A stretch of DNA of 64,000 nt from Prorocentrum cordatum (GCA_963575745.1 CAUYUJ010005670.1:253501-317500); one strand, 5' to 3'; numbered from the stretch's first letter, positions 10,986 through 22,337 are shown. Notes: generated by a model from the sequence alone, not told the origin. Numbers and translations are program-made.

Positions 10986-12049
10986 AAAGTCTCGGCCGAA
11001 ATGCCGGGACCGTCCTGCCGACACGTCTGTGGGTCCGACAGGGAGAAATTGCATCGAACGAAAAGAAATGAATGAATATTCGCATGAGCGTGGCCGTGGG
11101 GCGCCGATCCATGACCACTCTTTCGAATGGCACACTGTAAATGTGCGAACGAAACAAAACATCGTTTGACTCATGACTACTGTCTCGACTGCAGCACTGC
11201 AAGCCTGCAAACGAAACAATCATGGCAAGGGTACGGGAGGAAGAGGAGGAGGAGGAGGAGGAGGACCGCACGCCACTGCAGGGAAAGAGAGAGGGTTCAG
11301 TCCGAGAAACGCCCAGGGGGCGGCCCATCCGAGGAGACCTTGTTTTGTCTCCCTGGCACCTGCCAAGGCCCCGCCCTGTCTGCCGATGCTCCCACGCTCG
11401 CACACGCCTGCTCACATCTGTCCCGCCTGGTGCCCGCGTGCGCTCGCGGGCGCTGCCGACGCCGGTGGCGAGGCGCCTCGGGACCGCCTAGGTAGGGTGG
11501 GTAGGCAGCCGGGTTTTGCCACCCCCGCAGTCTTGACCTCTTGCTGCCTTGCTCGCGCGCTGCACGGCGCGCGGGCGGGACACCGCAGCGTTTTGGCCCA
11601 GAAGAGGACCTAGAGTCCGAAACGCGTCGCCAGCTAAAAGTGGTTGAGAACAGTAGTGCGCCAAGTGGAGGAGGGTGAGACGACCCTCCTGCACATCCTT
11701 TCTCCTACGGCCGGCGTCGCAAAGATAGCGTGCAACACCGACCTTCGACAAGCGCGCCATCGCCCGCGGGGCGATCCCCACGCGAAGGCCCCCTCTGCGC
11801 ACGCCGCCCCCCTACGAGGGCCTCTTCGGCGCACGCTCGGGAAGAGGAACGAATAGGACGCAGCAGCAGGAGAGGAGGGGGAAAAAAAACGGCGAAATTG
11901 GTCCGCCCGCTCGTCGCGCGCCTCGAAGCACACTGGACTTGCTTCTCGGGGGAATTTCGCGATCCCCGAGGTGGAGGATAGCGTGCAATCAGCAGGCCGG
12001 CGGCGCCACGTGTCGCACGCATCTCTATTTAAAAAATGCACCGCTGGCG
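10986..12049. other. Unassigned region between satellite and LINE
   Basis: No recognised gene. A short (AGG)n run lies at 11236-11265. Frames on both strands are Arg/Ala/Pro-rich in the manner of GC-rich non-coding DNA. There is no poly(T) that would mark the 3' end of the minus-strand LINE. Confidence 0.45.
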
Positions 12050-13070
12050 AAAAGACTCCAAGGGCAATCAGATTGCCTGGGACTGAAGGCCCGGGCAGAA
12101 CATTTACATATCGGGCCAGCCAGACACCCTCTTGCACGGCGGCGGGCCTCTTCAAAGCAGCTGCAAAACGACGAGGCGCGCCATGGTGAGCGCATGCGGA
12201 CCGTGCTCATCAACTGGGCACCTGAGCTTACGCCACAGGGAATCACTGCGCTCAGGAAACGGCCTAACGGGCTGCACCCACTTGCGATGGGCAGCGCGCG
12301 ACTCCTCCTCCCCCCGCTCACGCGCCACGCCCACGCCAACACTCCCTCCTTCCTCAAGAGAAGCGGGGGAAACGCTGCGGAGCCTGGCGCGTAGAGAGGG
12401 ATCGACAGCCTGCACCTTCGCGGCGCAGGACAGGCAACTCAACGAGTAGTCCTCGTAAGACCACCTGTGGGAGGATGGGCAGATGGCCTCGGGAATCCAC
12501 CTGCAACGCCTTCGGGCAAAATCAGCTGGCTGCTTCTGTCGGCGTCTGTCACTCTCAGCACGCATCGTAGCGCACTCAAGAATTATAAGGGCACGTCTCT
12601 TTTAAACCTGACACGCTTGCAGGACCAAAGAGTCATGGTCCCGAACAATACCTGGTGAAACCTGAACATCGGCCGCTCGATCGTCGGCCAGCTTGCCAGC
12701 TAGTGCATTCAGGATGACGTGGTCTCAACATACAGAGTCAAATAAAGGCTCCTGCTTCTGGGCATCCTCAAGGACGCGCGACGGAACATGAGACAGGAGA
12801 GAAGGGGCGGAGCGAGACTGGAGCAGCTCCCACAGATAGTTCCCGCCATAGATCACTGTTGGCCCACTTGGACGTGTGAGCCCAGCCGCCTGCATACGCC
12901 TTGGGAGTATGAACGTGATCGGTCACAGCGTACAGCTCGTGGGCCGGGCCAACGTAACGAACGCGCTCAACGACCGCCGCAGGTTCTGCGCGCGGGGCAA
13001 TTTGTCTAGCAGAATCCACGCGCCTCATTACTTCGCAATCCCATGCGAACTCACCCCCAGGGACCACGCG

Positions 13071-13098
13071 AAAAAACAAAAAACAAAAAAAAAAAAAC
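13071..13098 (+). repeat. A-rich run inside LINE RNase H
   Basis: CGAAAAAACAAAAAACAAAAAAAAAAAAA on the plus strand, opposite to the LINE. In the LINE frame it reads as a run of Phe between a DGSGG motif and the next RNase H block, so it was added after insertion by slippage or as the tail of a small antisense insertion. Confidence 0.75.
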
Positions 13099-13902
13099 CT
13101 TAAAACTGGAGGCTTGGCATCCTGGCCCCCCGACCCGTCAGCGCCGCACAAGCCCCCGAGGAAAGTGCCTGGAACGAGGGGCGTCGGAGAGCGCTGGCAA
13201 CGGAGCAGCCGAAAATCTGGGGTCGCGGGCAGTCGGAACCAATAGGCGGGCATGAGCCCACGCATCCAAAAACACGGGAAGAGATTAACCTCCTGGATAG
13301 CAGCATGCCTGAGGTGCTGAGAGTCAACTATCTCAGGGCACGTAGGCCTGTCATTGCACGCGCACTGCCAAACACGGTGCACAGTTGACTCGGGATCACG
13401 CTTGCACCTCCTGCACAGGGGGTCGCGGGCAAGCTCTGCTAGAAAACGACGCTCTTGTCCAGTGGCCCACCGCAGCTACTAACTGAACCATGGCGGTAAC
13501 ATCTCGACGGCCTTCGTTTTCAGAAGCAAGCAACTCCCGCACGTGGAAAGCGACACCGACCCATCGATGCCTTTGCCGTCGAAATGTTCAGAAGCCTGCC
13601 GCCACTGGCGCTCGTCGATCGAAATGCCGAAAGCTTCCAACAGGGGTCCTAAGGGTCCTCGGCCTTCGGCCTTCATAGCCCAATGCTCACCAGAAGGAAA
13701 AACGAGCTCGAAGGGGGAGGGGCAAGACCGACCGACGGTGAGGACCGAGGCCTGGAAAGCGCCCATCGGCCCACGGACCCAGGCCCAGCCCCGACGAATC
13801 CTGTCGAGCGAAGCTGGCCAATGGCGGTTCAGGCGCGCCTGCCAGGCTGGTGACACCAAGTCCTGACAATCCTGCGATCGCACATCTGAGCTGGGTCATG
13901 TT

Positions 13903-15060
13903 CTAGACCAAAAGATAACCTGATGGAAGTAGCGGCGCGAACTCCTCGCTGTGGCGTCTTACTGCCGGCTCTAGCCGCGCTGCGATGACCCTGCAACATT
14001 GAAGGCGCGACCCCCTGCACCTCTGGGGCCCACATGGCCTTGGCAAGCGCGCTAGGATAGAAAAGCTTACAGGCACTGCGACTCTTCTTCGAAAACTGGA
14101 ACATCTTTTCAGTCGCATGCCTACCCTTCCTGAATCTGGCCTTACGCACAGCCGCAGTGCGCCGAGCTCCGAGCGCGGCGTCTCCCTGGCCGCCAGCGAC
14201 ACCTGAAACGCGCAATGGCAATCGGAGGCAAGCCCTGAAAGCTTGGACCGAAGCTCAAGCGAGGACGTAAGAAGGTGCGATTTGTCAACAGCCACCCGGC
14301 ACCGCCGCCGCTTGAGGCTGACAATCAGCGCCCTGCGAAGCACAGGAAACGCGGCAGCAATGCCAGTGCGAATGCCGAAAATGCTCGCAGAAATGTCATC
14401 CACCCGCTGTCGTAGGCGCAGGCCAGCGACCGACCCGCAGGCCGCGCTGAGAGGCTCGTGCACGTGCGCCCGGGCTAGAGGAGCCGCCTGCCCACAGCCA
14501 GCGAGCATGCCTCCATGTGCCTTCAAACCGATGCGGACACCCCCCTCGATGGAGAAATGGCGAACTCCTAGGTACACATCCACTGCGAACGCCAGAGGCC
14601 TTAACGGGCACTGGAGAGCAGCAGCAGCAGCAGCAGCAGCAGCAACTGAATCCTCGAGACAGACCTGGCCATCGTATTTTTCCTGTCCAGCAGGAGGCCG
14701 CCGACCCGAACGCCAGACAGAAGTGCGAATTCGGTCTCGAGCTCGTCGATCCACCAAGCCGCCCCCGTTGAACCTCCAACAGTCGCGCCCCACGGGCCGT
14801 GGGCCCGTCTGTCCCAACTGGCGATGTGGGGCTTGCGAACGCGAAGCAAGAGAACATAGATCAGCCGAGCAGTGCGATCGGTCTCTTGCCGCCGTCGGGC
14901 TTCGGCAGCAGGGCGATTAAGGAACATAGCTGCTGAAATGGCAAGGTGCACTGCTCTTCGATAGAGTGCAGCACTTCGATCAGATGAACTTTGGCCTCTG
15001 GGCTGGCCTGCTTGATTAGAAGTGGCTCGAGATGGTAGATGATTTGGCCTCCCTTGTCAG
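13903..15060 (-). pseudogene. LINE reverse transcriptase region (broken)
   Basis: Reverse transcriptase of the LINE at 12050-18185. Visible blocks are: LPKPDGGKRPIALL at the start of the domain (about 14873-14915); then, in another frame, a region ending GVRVGGLLLDRKNT, which corresponds to the palm block with the first catalytic Asp; the glycine-rich stretch GVRIGLKAHGGMLAGCGQAAP; and the catalytic box VDDIS (14395-14403 encodes VDD), the counterpart of YxDD. Downstream, KSHLLTSSLELRSKL matches the usual post-catalytic segment. At least two frameshifts and a polyglutamine/polyleucine-type triplet run lie inside the domain, so no active enzyme can be made. Confidence 0.8.
14619..14643 (+). 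repeat. (CAG)n run within the LINE
   Basis: Seven to eight CAG units, interrupting the reverse transcriptase between the first palm block and the VDDIS box. In the LINE strand it is (CTG)n, giving Leu, Cys or Ala runs depending on frame. Confidence 0.9.
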
Positions 15061-16049
15061 GCATCGTGGCAAGCGCAGTATTCAACGTGTCTAACGCGAT
15101 GCGAGGCAGGCGCGTGGCGGCGCGAGCATCAGCACGGAGGGCTGCAAGCGTCGCCCGAGTACCGTCATAGCTATGCTGCTGCCACATGCTGGCCCAAGCT
15201 GTGCGCAACAGCCGAGCACGGTCCATGATCGCAGATTTTTTTCGGGAGGGGCAGGGTCGACAGGAGGCCTCAGGAGACGGTGGGCGGGGCCAGCTGAGCG
15301 GCACTGGACTTCCTGGAGCCAGGTCTGCCATGCGACCGCGTGAGCCTTGAGAGCAGAGCGGTGCGACCTGTCCGCAACCACTGTGGCCTCCGCAGTACAC
15401 AGCAGAAGCTCACCAGACGTGGCTGAGCAAACAGTCCTAAGACGCTCGTGCCATCTGTCCAACAGCACTGTTTGTTCGATGTCCGAGAGATCAAGCGGCT
15501 CGGGAGGGACCTGCTGGGAGGGCCAAGCCAAGGTCGAACGGTGCTGAGCAGCATGGGCAGGGCTGGGCTGAGGCGGGGCTGTCGGGTCCGCGCCAGCGGG
15601 GGCAAGCCTGACAAGAAGCTTCATTTGAACGAAGACTGACTGCCACCACCTGGCGAGCCGATCGGCCAAACACGGACCCTCGACCTGAGCAGCTATTAGC
15701 GGCACCTCCCTGAGCCTAGGCTGCTGGCGACGCCCAACATATTGGAAAACGGGAACCTGGGGAAGGACCAACTTGGAAAACGCCTCCAGCCCCAGCGCGA
15801 GAACCCAGCTGGGTAACCGCTGTCCCGAGGCAAGAGACACATCAGCATTGTCATGCTCGAGACGCGGCGGGGTAGCTTGAAGATACTTAGACCAGAAGAA
15901 AGCTGGCCGCTTTCGCTGCAGAAGCCCTGCCTGGGCAAGGTGGCGGGGCCAAGACAAAACTGGGTCAGCCGCGCCCTTGGCGGGGAGCGCCGTGGGCCTC
16001 GTGGCCTTCCAGACCTTGATGCGCTGAGGTGTCCTCGCGACGCTGAGAT

Positions 16050-16640
16050 CTAAGGCGCAAGGGTTCCCCGCGGGACTGGGGCAAGGCCAGTGAAATTGAA
16101 AAACGCAGCGAAGAGCACAGAGACCAAATCATAGTCGATACGGCTGGTGGTGACCGTGGTGCGCGCGACCGCGACACCTGGCATAGACACGGGGATGAGG
16201 CCGATGGGCCCTGGCCAACCCGGGGCTTCGAGCTCCCCCTGGGGCACCTGCCAGTCGCCAACAATTCAAGCTGGGGCTCCAGCCGCAGACCGGCGGGGGC
16301 CTAGCTCAGCAAGCAACTTGAGGTTGTCACCGCCGAGTCGCCCACCAGTGTGCAGGTAGACAGGCGCGATCGCCAGGGGGACATGCCGCAGGCGGAGCGT
16401 CGCCAACAAATACCGAGAAGCGCCGACATCGGACAACTCTCCTGCAGCGCCGGTCAAACAAGACAAACCCACATGCGAACGCGCTATGACCATGACTCCT
16501 GAGGACGAGTCATCGGCCTCAGCGCGGTGAGCTGCCTGTGCCACAACCTCCCAACCAAGCTCGTGCAACTTCCAAACCATGGACTGGAAACTGGCCGACC
16601 GCTGCCTGTGCTCAACGAAGAGCATGATATCTGCGCTAGA
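16050..16640 (-). pseudogene. LINE endonuclease (EEP-type) region (broken)
   Basis: Apurinic-type endonuclease of the same LINE, which would nick the target DNA. One minus-strand frame gives FVEHRQRSASFQSMVWKLH, then SSGVMVIARSHVGLS, then LRHVPLAIAPVYLHTGG, followed in the next frame by WQVPQGELEAPGWPGP and, near the end, SRIDYDLVS, the counterpart of the (S/R)RIDY(v/a)LVS block before the catalytic His. A frameshift lies at about 16250-16270. The assignment rests on the order of these blocks and on the position directly upstream of the reverse transcriptase. Confidence 0.7.
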
Positions 16641-18163
16641 CTCTTGAACCCAGCGTAACGCGGCGGGCCTCCAGACTGAGATATTGGAGTGCGCAAGCGA
16701 GAGCGCATTGGGCTCCTCGGCGCATCAGAGGAAGCCCACGGGCGGCCTGGGCCGTCGCAGAACAGCGTTGACACCGCGAGCTCCGTCAGCGACTCGCCCC
16801 CGCCTTCGCCGACCCGCGCCTGCTTGCCGGGCGCCGTCTGAGCCGCCGCCCGCAGGGGCGAGCTCGCCGCTGCCGCCCACGGCGCCGCCGCGGAGGGCCC
16901 TCCTCCAGCGGCAGAGGCTACCCGCGCGGCTGGGGGGGGGGGCGGGCGCCGCCTCCTGCCGCCAGGGCCTGGCCCGCGGGGGCGGGGGGGGGGCGCCTCC
17001 ACCTGACTCTGGCTGCTCGGAGCCGGGCTCGGGTGGGGCCCCGCAGGCGGCCGGCGCAGCACCGTCGCCAAGCTTGCGACGCTTGCGGAGCTCGCCCGTG
17101 CGCCTGAGTTGTTTTTGCAGATAGGCACTAGCTTGCCCCTTGACCGAAGTGAGTGCAATGTGTAGTAGAGTTGCGACCTCCGAGGCCTGCTCTTCCTGAG
17201 AGGGCCCGAACTGGCTGCGATCCTCATCCGAAGAAAGCAGGGCCAGAAAGGTCGATCCGGTTTCCGAAGTCGAGCGTGAGCCCGTCGGCGCGGCCTTTGA
17301 AGAGCGATGGCGGCCGAGATTTCGCCCTTGATAACTCCTGCTGCCAAGGCCCTGCCGGCCTTCTCGAGCTCCTTCTCGGCCGCGAGGTCATCTTCCATGG
17401 GCTTCTCGAGCTGAACGTTGAACTCAGAAACCTGGCGATCCAACTCGACGCGCTGTGCCATGGCGCGCCCAGGACGGTCCGCAACAGCCCTGCGATGCTG
17501 CTGGGCCTGATCCCAAGCGGCCTGAGTTGACTGCGGAGCCTTGGCCGTGGAACCCATGGGCGTGAAAGGGGCGAGTGATTTCTGGGCCTGAGCAGAAGAC
17601 AGCGAGCCCGCAATCTCATTGACCATCAAGAGGGCATCGGGGCGGAAGGCAGGCAGCCGCCTGACCGCGCCGCCAAAGCCCCTTGGCGGCAATAAGTGGG
17701 CGCGCGGCACCGCCGTCACCTCCTCGGACCGCTGGGGCTTGAGCAGCCTGGGCGCGCGGCTCACGGACGGGATCGTAAATGTCCCGGCAGCCGGCGCACT
17801 TGCGCTCGGCGAGAATGTCGTTCCACGCCCAGTGGCCACAAGCGCAGACAGTGCAAGCAGTGCCACGAGGATCACGCCGCGCACGAGGCTTGCCACCGCC
17901 TCGCCCGACCTGGATCCACGATTCGCGCTTCCATTCGTGACCCTGGTCGCTGCCATGGGCCATCAGCAACGAAACGAGAGGAAGCTGCTCGCCTGCAGCA
18001 GCGGGGGGCGGGCGTTCGGTGGGGCGGACCACCGAGCGCGCAACAAGGAAAGTCCTGGGCTGGGGCAGGCCACCACGCAGGATCCAAGTCAGGGCTGACT
18101 GTCCGAGCGCTGAATGCAAGCCGCGGACTAGCGGCATCCACTGGGTTAAGAGAAACCTTAGAC

Positions 18164-18185
18164 CTTGAGCCCAAAATGGCCACGG
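18164..18185 (-). other. Relict DinoSL at the LINE 5' end
   Basis: Minus strand reads CCGTGGCCATTTTGGGCTCAAG. The known DinoSL is CCGTAGCCATTTTGGCTCAAG with one more 5' base, so this differs by one substitution and one inserted G. It sits within ~30 bases of the first LINE codons and in the same orientation. Confidence 0.7.
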
Positions 18186-19361
18186 AACGCACGCTGCGTG
18201 CTTGCGACGCCAGCCGCGGGAGGTCCTCGGCCCCCTTCCTCTCTGACATCAGGCGGAGCAACAGACAGGCAGGCGGGCGTCGGGGGCCAGGAAAGGAGGA
18301 GGCGGGGGGGGGTGGGGGGCAGCAAAGGGCGGGGGGGGGGAGAGCAGCAGGGGGGGGGAGCGGTGCTGGTCCTGCGTCCGCGACCCGAAGCAGCTCATCG
18401 CATGTGGCACCAGCTCCCCGACTGACGGGAAGGGAGGTTCCACGACGCAGCAGGTCACCCAGGGAGGGGAGTTGAGCTGGGCGCTCCCCGGAGCGGCCAC
18501 TGAAATCCCCCGGCAGACAATACTGAAGGCTGGTGCTCTGGCACTGTCCTTGCCACCTGAAAGAAACAACCTCTAAGGACATGGACCAGACGACTTGGCC
18601 ATGAGTTGGCAGGGGGGGGGGGGGGGCGGGAGGTAGGAGGAAAAGGAGGAAGACATGACAGGACAGGGCCTGCATCGGGTCGAATGTCGAAGCTAGACTT
18701 GACAATGCTACACATTGGAATGCACCGAACGCGCGCGACCTGCAAGGCGCGCGTAATTCCACGAGGATCGACCCCCCGTACGGAGGGAACCGCGAGCATG
18801 ACCTCGCCGGGCCACGCCACTCGGCGGCCCCGCGGGCGGGGAGCCCCGACTGGCCATTGCTCGACCCAGGGTGAGCAGAGCTCACAGCAATGGAGGCGCA
18901 GGCGAGAACGGACGGGCGGAACGCGGGCAGAACGGGAGGGGAAACATACCATCACTGCGACTGAACGGATCTCACGCGCTCGCTATCCGTCCAATCCCAC
19001 GCGTTTTCACGTTCAGATTCTCCCCCCAGTTCTCACGTGCAGTCGAACCGACGGGTCTGGCACCCAGTAGCTCGCCGCACACGGCGATCGCAGGTCCAGC
19101 GCTCCAGCGGGGCGCTGAACGTGAGCGCGCCTGCGCGCCTGCAGCATCTGGCGCGGCGTGCCAGCCCCCCGGGGGTCACACTCGCAGGCGAGGGCGCTGC
19201 GGCCGCAGCCGCGGGCGGCACAGCGTGTCGGCGGCCGCGAAACGGTCTAGGCGCAGGCGGCGGAGAACAGACAGCTGCGAGCGGCCAATTACTCGCCGCC
19301 CCCACTGGCGCAACACCCCGTTCGCCCACTCCGTGAGCGAACCCGTGTCAACTCAGGGGTC
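18186..19361. other. Unassigned GC-rich region with G-runs
   Basis: No supported gene. G-runs lie at 18304-18360 and 18611-18628 (up to 16 G), a pattern capable of forming quadruplexes. The remaining sequence is GC-rich with shadow frames only. Confidence 0.5.
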
Positions 19362-19738
19362 TTAGGACGGACTCCACCAGGCGCCCTTAGTACAGCGCCA
19401 GGCTCCCGAAGCTCACCTCCAGACAGGGTTTCGCCAAGCTCGTGAAGTAAAGCATCAGGCTCCCAAGGAACAGCATCAGACAGGACACCACAAGGCTCAC
19501 GGAGGACTGCGAGATGCCCCCGAAGTACAGCATCAGGCAGGACTCCGCCAGGCTCACGAGGTACGAGGTATAGCGCCAGGCCCCCGAAGCATAGCACCAG
19601 GCAGGGCTTCGCCAGGCTCGCGAAGTACAGCGCCAGGCTCCCGAGGAGCAGCATCAGTCATGGTTACACCAAGCTCGCGGAGAACTGCACCAGGACCCCG
19701 AAGTGCAGCATCTGGCAGGACCCCACCAAGCTCGCACA
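19362..19738. repeat. ~57-bp tandem repeat
   Basis: About six to seven copies of a ~57-base unit such as GCTCGCGAAGTACAGCGCCAGG. Minus-strand frames translate as repeats of REPGAVLREPGG type, but the frame is not kept through the array, and no start, signal or flanking exon supports a gene. Confidence 0.75.
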
Positions 19739-19829
19739 CGGTGCGACGAGCGAAGAGAAGGAGAAGACGGCCACATGGGGAGGAGCACTTCCCCCCTGAA
19801 CATCCTTCTCTTCCCGCCCCTTCCTCTTC

Positions 19830-19945
19830 TCCTGCGTCTCCTGCGTCTCCTGCGTCTCCTGCGTTTCCTCCTCCTCCTCCTCCTCCTCCTCCTCCTGCTC
19901 TTGCTCTGCCTCCTCCTCCTGCTCCTCCTCCTCTTCCTCCTCGTG
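19830..19945. repeat. CCT-rich pyrimidine tract with 9-bp repeat start
   Basis: Begins with four copies of TCTCCTGCG and grades into (CCT)n. This is the first of the tracts in which the plus strand is pyrimidine; tracts before 9.4 kb are purine on plus. Confidence 0.9.
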
Positions 19946-19996
19946 GCCGCCTCCAGGAAACCCCAGCCCGAGCCGGGGGAGCTGTTGCAGCGCGGA
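19945..19996. repeat. ~52-bp GC-rich block, copy 1
   Basis: The block beginning CGTGGCCGCCTCCAGGAAAC recurs at 22560-22611 in the same orientation. Each copy is preceded by a CCT tract, so block and tract appear to have been duplicated together. Confidence 0.85.
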
Positions 19997-20147
19997 CGGG
20001 GGGGAGCGGCAGCAGCAGGGACGAGGAGAGGCGAGGGGGATGCTGCAGAGCGGCGGGGAGGGACGAGGCGGACGGGGAGAGAGGTGAGGACGAGCCAGGG
20101 GCAGGAGGGGCGGCGACGGCCGCAGCGAGAGGCAGGAGCCGGGGGTG

Positions 20148-20355
20148 TCTGCGGGCTCCCGATCGCGGTGCGCCACGCGGAACGGACCTGCCTCCTCGTT
20201 CGGCTGCACGCGAGGAGAGGCCCTAAGCAAGAGCGACCTTTGGTGCGCGGCCTTCAGCGCGAAGTGGCGACAAACCCAAGCACACAGGCCGCTGGGCTCC
20301 CGATCGCTGTGCGCCACGCGGAGCGGACCTGCTTCCTCGTTCGGCTGCAATTGTA
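20148..20355. repeat. Direct duplication of a ~65-bp block
   Basis: The block GGGCTCCCGATCGCGGTGCG... at about 20149-20213 recurs at 20293-20352 with few changes (GGGCTCCCGATCGCTGTGCG...). I see no coding function. Confidence 0.8.
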
Positions 20356-20401
20356 GAAGCCTCCCAAGTAGAGTCGGAGTAGATGGGGTCGGAGGACCGC
20401 G

Positions 20402-20535
20402 CCGCATCGTCGATGCATCACCGATGGATCGGCGATGCGTCGGCGACGTCGGCGATGTATCGGCGACGTCGGCGCTGAGAAAATCGCGCTCCGCATCGAG
20501 CCGCATCGCCGATGCATCGGCGATGCGGCGCCATC
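20402..20535. repeat. GATGC/GCATC palindromic minisatellite
   Basis: Short units such as CGATGCATCGGCGATG and GACGTCGGCGATGTATCG are repeated and are largely self-complementary, so the strand could fold into a series of small hairpins. Confidence 0.8.
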
Positions 20536-20555
20536 CTTCGACCCCATCTCCTCGT

Positions 20556-20795
20556 CCTCCTCGTCCTCCTCCTCCTCCTCCTCTCCTCCATCCTCATCCT
20601 CCTGCTCCCCTCCTCCCCCCCCACTCCTCCCTCCTCCTCTCCCCTCCCTCCTCCTCCTCCTCCTCTCCTCCCCCTCCTCCTCCTCCTCCTCCTCCTCCCT
20701 CCCTCCTCCTCTCCTCCTCCGTCCTCCTCCTCCTCCTCCCTCCTCCTCCTCACTCCTCCTCCTCCTCCTCCTCCTCCTCCTCCCCTCCAACCCCC
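20556..20795. repeat. CCT-rich pyrimidine tract
   Basis: About 240 bases of (CCT)n with CCCC interruptions. Open frames through it are low-complexity. Confidence 0.95.
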
Positions 20796-21048
20796 TCTGG
20801 GTGGCCTACGTAACGTGAGCGCGGCCCTGCGCGAGGGCGGCCGCTGGTGCGCGGCCTGCCGCGAGGCGGCAGCGGCGGCCCGCGCGCGTGCCTGGGACTG
20901 CTGCCCCGCCGCCCCCGGGGGCCGCTGCAGCGGAGAGGGCCGCTCCCGCGTGCGGCCCCGGCTCGGGCGCGTGCCGGCGCGGAGCGGCGTTGGAGCGGCG
21001 CGGAGGGGCTCGGCGAGGCCCGCTTGGGCTGCAGGGCCTCGGGGGCCG

Positions 21049-21340
21049 TGCCATCGCTCGGGCTTCCACTCCCTGTGCGTTTGTCGGCTTCGTGGGCTTT
21101 TTCCCTCGCCGGATGATCCAATCCACTGGCTTGCAGACCCTTGACTCCTTACCTAAGGGATCCTTATCTGATGCCACCACCACCTCCTCCTCCTCCTCCT
21201 CCTCCTCCTCCTCCTCCTCCCTCCTCCTCCTCCTCCTCCTCCTCCTCCTCCTCCCCCTCCTCCTCCTCCCCCTCCTCCTCCTCCTCCTCCTCCTCCTCGA
21301 TGGCCCCCGCCGAAGAAAGGCACACGCCCGAACGATGCCA
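21049..21340. mobile_element. MITE-like element with inverted ends, copy 1 (expanded)
   Basis: The left end TGCCATCGCTCGGGCTT (21049-21065) is an imperfect inverted repeat of the right end ACGCCCGAACGATGCCA (21324-21340): 14 of 17 positions pair. The same ends and matching inner sequence occur in a compact 130-bp form at 63759-63888. In this copy a stretch with a (CCT)n tract (21181-21300) has been added in the middle. It encodes no protein, so if mobile it would depend on a transposase elsewhere. Confidence 0.5.
21181..21300. repeat. CCT tract inside the MITE-like element
   Basis: (CCT)n with CCC interruptions, absent from the compact copy at 63759-63888. Confidence 0.95.
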
Positions 21341-21342
21341 AG

Positions 21343-21404
21343 GGGCTCTGCGAGCCCCGTCGGTCTCGCGCGCGAGCGCTAGACCGACGGGGCTCGCAGA
21401 GCCC
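21343..21404. other. Perfect 24-bp inverted repeat (hairpin)
   Basis: Arms 21343-21366 and 21381-21404 are exact reverse complements over 24 bases, GC-rich, separated by a 14-base spacer. The left arm starts GGGCTCTGCGAGCCCC. The structure directly follows the MITE-like element. It could be a stable RNA hairpin, a transposon end or a recombination by-product. Confidence 0.85.
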
Positions 21405-21419
21405 GCGCGCGCCAGAGGC

Positions 21420-21640
21420 AGGAGGAGCAGCAGCAGCGGCGGCGGCAAGAGCGGGGGCGGCGGGAGCGGAGGTGGGACGACGAGGAGGACGAGGCGGGGC
21501 AGGATCGACAGCGGAGAGGGAGACGAGGAGGACGAGGCAAGGACCAGGAGGACGAGGGGGATGAGGGGGACTAGGGGGACGAGGGAGGCGGGACGACGAC
21601 GAGAAGGACGAGGACGAGGGGGGATGAGGAGCGGCGGCGG
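21420..21640. repeat. GGC/GAGGAC purine-rich stretch
   Basis: AGCAGCGGCGGC followed by degenerate GAGGACGAGG repeats; purine on plus, opposite in polarity to the CCT tracts on both sides. Confidence 0.75.
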
Positions 21641-21835
21641 CAGAATGAGTGCCCCGGTAGCGGGCCTGTCTCCATCTGGGACTCCAGGATGCGGAACCAT
21701 AGGGTCTGCGCCTGACCGGTGCTCTTTCGGGAGGTGGAGCTCCCCTCCCCCTCCCTCAACATGAGCAACAGCGTAAGCACCACGTCATCCATCTCACCCT
21801 CCTCCTCATCATCATCCATCTCCAACTCCAAGTCC

Positions 21836-22060
21836 ATATGTTCGTCCTCCTCCTCCTCCTCCTCCTCCTCCTCCCCACCTCTTCCTCCTCCTCCTCCTCC
21901 TCCTCCAACTCCTCCTCTTTCAACTCCTCCTCCTCCTCCTCCTCCTCCTCCTCTTCCTCCTCCTCCTCGTCCTCCCCATCATCATTCTGACATCCCTCCC
22001 ATCCTCCCTTCTTTATCCTCCCCGTCCTCATCCAACTCCTCCTCCTCCTCCTCCTCCTTC

Positions 22061-22062
<2 letters not shown>
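21836..22062. repeat. CCT-rich pyrimidine tract
   Basis: (CCT)n with CTT and CAA interruptions, leading into the ATC array. Confidence 0.95.
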
Positions 22063-22117
<55 letters not shown>

Positions 22118-22150
22118 CCACCACCACCACCATCATCATCGTCATCATCA

Positions 22151-22220
<70 letters not shown>

Positions 22221-22337
22221 TCCTCATCTCATCCTCATCCTCACCCTCATCCTCATCACCATCACATCACCATCACCATCACCATCACCATCCATCATCA
22301 TCATCATCATCACCATCACCATCACCATCACCATCAC

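Larger units (their letters stand above)
12050..18185 (-). mobile_element. Near-full-length dinoflagellate LINE, degenerate
   Basis: A 6.1-kb minus-strand non-LTR retrotransposon, with its parts in the expected order but in shifting frames. 5' to 3': relict spliced leader (18164-18185); Cys cluster CTVCACGHW...KCAGC (about 17790-17860) typical of the first protein; a coiled-coil-like Leu/Glu stretch (about 17340-17450); endonuclease (about 16050-16625); linker; reverse transcriptase (about 13900-15060); zf-RVT finger (about 13375-13430); RNase H (about 12750-13150); Cys-rich tail (about 12060-12470). Every domain is interrupted by stops or frameshifts, so the copy is dead. A CAG/CTG run and an A-rich run have arisen inside it. 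It is the most complete of the LINE copies here and the reference for recognising the others. Confidence 0.8.
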
